Assembly (NCBI GenBank): GCA_036394315.1
Contig: DASWFI010000098.1
Location: forward strand, 1-6,257
DNA: 6,257 nucleotides
Origin: DASWFI01 sp036394315
Lineage (GTDB): Bacteria > Patescibacteriota > Doudnabacteria > UBA920 > O2-02-FULL-48-8
Direction of reading: 5' to 3'
Shown: positions 5,659 to 6,257 of the stretch, one piece after another
Layout of the letters: each line of letters begins with the position of its first letter
Position numbering within the stretch: position 1 is the first letter of the stretch
The notes under the pieces: generated by a model
The model's database searches: none
Told to the model about the DNA's origin: nothing
The model's input: the letters and a program-made list of their open reading frames with translations, nothing else
Translations under genes and position numbers: made by a program

Positions 5659-6054
5659 ATGTCCTATCCGTCGATCGTTCATCTGTGCCAGGAACGCGGG
5701 ATCCAGGATATTCGTGCGATTCCTGAGGAAGTTCGTCATGATTTGCTGTGGGACGCATTCCACACAGATCTTCCGCTGGGTGTCGCCTACCTGGAGGATG
5801 TCGCTGCCCAAGTGAGAACCACTGGTGGACGCGTACGCAAAATCGAGGATCCCAATTCAAGGCTAGGCAAACAGATCGCGCGTTTGCTGGGCGCTGATGT
5901 CGCGCGAAGAATCTGCTCGCAGAAGCTCGGCGTGGCCTTCGCGTTCTACAATTGCTGCGTCACGATCGCCGCACCTGATCCGCAAGGTCTCGACATCAAC
6001 GCGATAGAGCAGATCGAGCTTCAGAACGGCGTCCTCGCGTCAGCGGACTGCTAA
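5659..6054 (+). CDS. Unrecognised 131-residue protein under predicted Fur/Zur control
   Basis: I do not recognise a family. The protein looks soluble, with no signal peptide or transmembrane helix. The N-terminal part is helical and acidic/aromatic (RAIPEEVRHDLLWDAFH, 20-36), followed by a charged stretch VRKIEDPNSRLGKQIARLL (59-77). The second half has a hydrophobic strand-like segment with two adjacent cysteines, AFAFYNCCVTIAA (93-105), and ends in ...ASADC. Cysteines are at 10, 86, 99, 100 and 131, and histidines at 8, 27 and 35, so metal binding is conceivable but no known motif is present. Codon use is strongly GC-rich (one 60-base line counted at 63% GC), like purN and purD and unlike the neighbouring regulator. 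It has its own promoter with two predicted operators, a strong ribosome binding site and its own terminator, so it is a complete single-gene unit. Confidence 0.85.
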   Translation: MSYPSIVHLCQERGIQDIRAIPEEVRHDLLWDAFHTDLPLGVAYLEDVAAQVRTTGGRVRKIEDPNSRLGKQIARLLGADVARRICSQKLGVAFAFYNCCVTIAAPDPQGLDINAIEQIELQNGVLASADC

Positions 6055-6061
6055 AGTTGCT

Positions 6062-6099
6062 GGTGACTCTCGACGCTGGTCTTGAGTCACCTATTTTTT
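6062..6099 (+). terminator. Rho-independent terminator after the unknown gene
   Basis: A perfect 8-bp stem, GGTGACTC (6062-6069) with GAGTCACC (6084-6091), encloses a 14-base loop and is followed by TA and six T residues (6094-6099). It starts 7 bases after the stop codon of the gene at 5659-6054. Confidence 0.9.
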
Positions 6100-6110
6100 A
6101 CAAATTATTT

Positions 6111-6257
6111 ATGATCCAATTTTTATTCAATTGTTTATTCGTAGCTAGCATTGGGCTTATTTGGAAAAATCTACAAAAAGACTTCCCCTCTCTGCATGAA
6201 ATAATGCACTCATTGCCTTGGTTTCTAAAAAAAGCCTTACACTGCAGTTTTTGCTTT
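6111..6257 (+). CDS. Partial membrane protein with a CxxC motif, cut by window edge
   Basis: An open frame of 49 codons starts at ATG 6111 and runs off the window. It begins with a hydrophobic helix (IQFLFNCLFVASIGLIW, about 2-18) and a short charged segment (KNLQKDF), then continues to LKKALHCSFCF, where Cys-x-x-Cys sits at the predicted membrane surface. The composition is AT-rich like the regulator and transporter genes. It has no Shine-Dalgarno site; the upstream sequence is the T-rich end of the preceding terminator. A small integral membrane protein of unknown function is likely, but with only the N-terminus visible no family can be assigned. Confidence 0.55.
   Translation, partial: MIQFLFNCLFVASIGLIWKNLQKDFPSLHEIMHSLPWFLKKALHCSFCF

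Noticed and set aside
5527..5811. A 95-residue N-terminal extension of the Fur-family protein in the open frame
   Set aside because: It would translate the operators, both promoters and the antisense of the unknown gene. Fur homology begins at 5526 and the resulting 137 residues are the normal family length.

Overview
The window resembles a genome fragment from a small-genome uncultured bacterium, most likely Patescibacteria (Candidate Phyla Radiation). This is inferred from gene content (YibE/F, a SurA_N protein with no isomerase domain, a ZIP transporter paired with a Fur-family regulator, many short hypothetical proteins) and from compact AT-rich genes, several of which have no Shine-Dalgarno site. 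The standard code fits: purN ends in TGA and purD begins one base later. No tRNA, rRNA, CRISPR array or insertion sequence was seen.

Layout. Positions 1-155 (-) hold the start of a DUF378 membrane protein that is cut by the window edge. Positions 312-2262 (+) hold purN and purD, two consecutive enzymes of purine synthesis in one operon with a strong terminator at 2263-2298. The opposite strand then carries a possible 47-residue ORF (2309-2452), a membrane-anchored SurA_N-type chaperone (2478-3134) and a YibE/F transporter (3154-4332), which read as one operon starting at 4332. Upstream of it on the same strand lies a second operon, a Fur/Zur-family repressor (5113-5526) followed by a ZIP metal transporter (4377-5102). 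Divergent from the repressor is an unrecognised 131-residue protein (5659-6054, +) with its own terminator. A partial membrane protein (6111 onward, +) runs off the right edge.

How the genes fit together. The 130-bp region between the repressor and the unknown gene holds two 21-23 bp dyads sharing the half-site AAATGC(A/G)A, plus a third half-site. They sit on or beside the promoters facing both ways. This looks like a metal-responsive switch in which the repressor controls itself, the ZIP importer and the uncharacterised gene. That gene is the main novelty of the window.

The window is also a compositional mosaic. purN, purD and the unknown gene are GC-rich (60-base lines counted at 62-63% GC), have strong Shine-Dalgarno sites and end in intrinsic terminators. 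The repressor, ZIP, YibE/F and SurA_N genes are AT-rich (one ZIP line counted at 30% GC), lie on the other strand and have no convincing ribosome binding sites.
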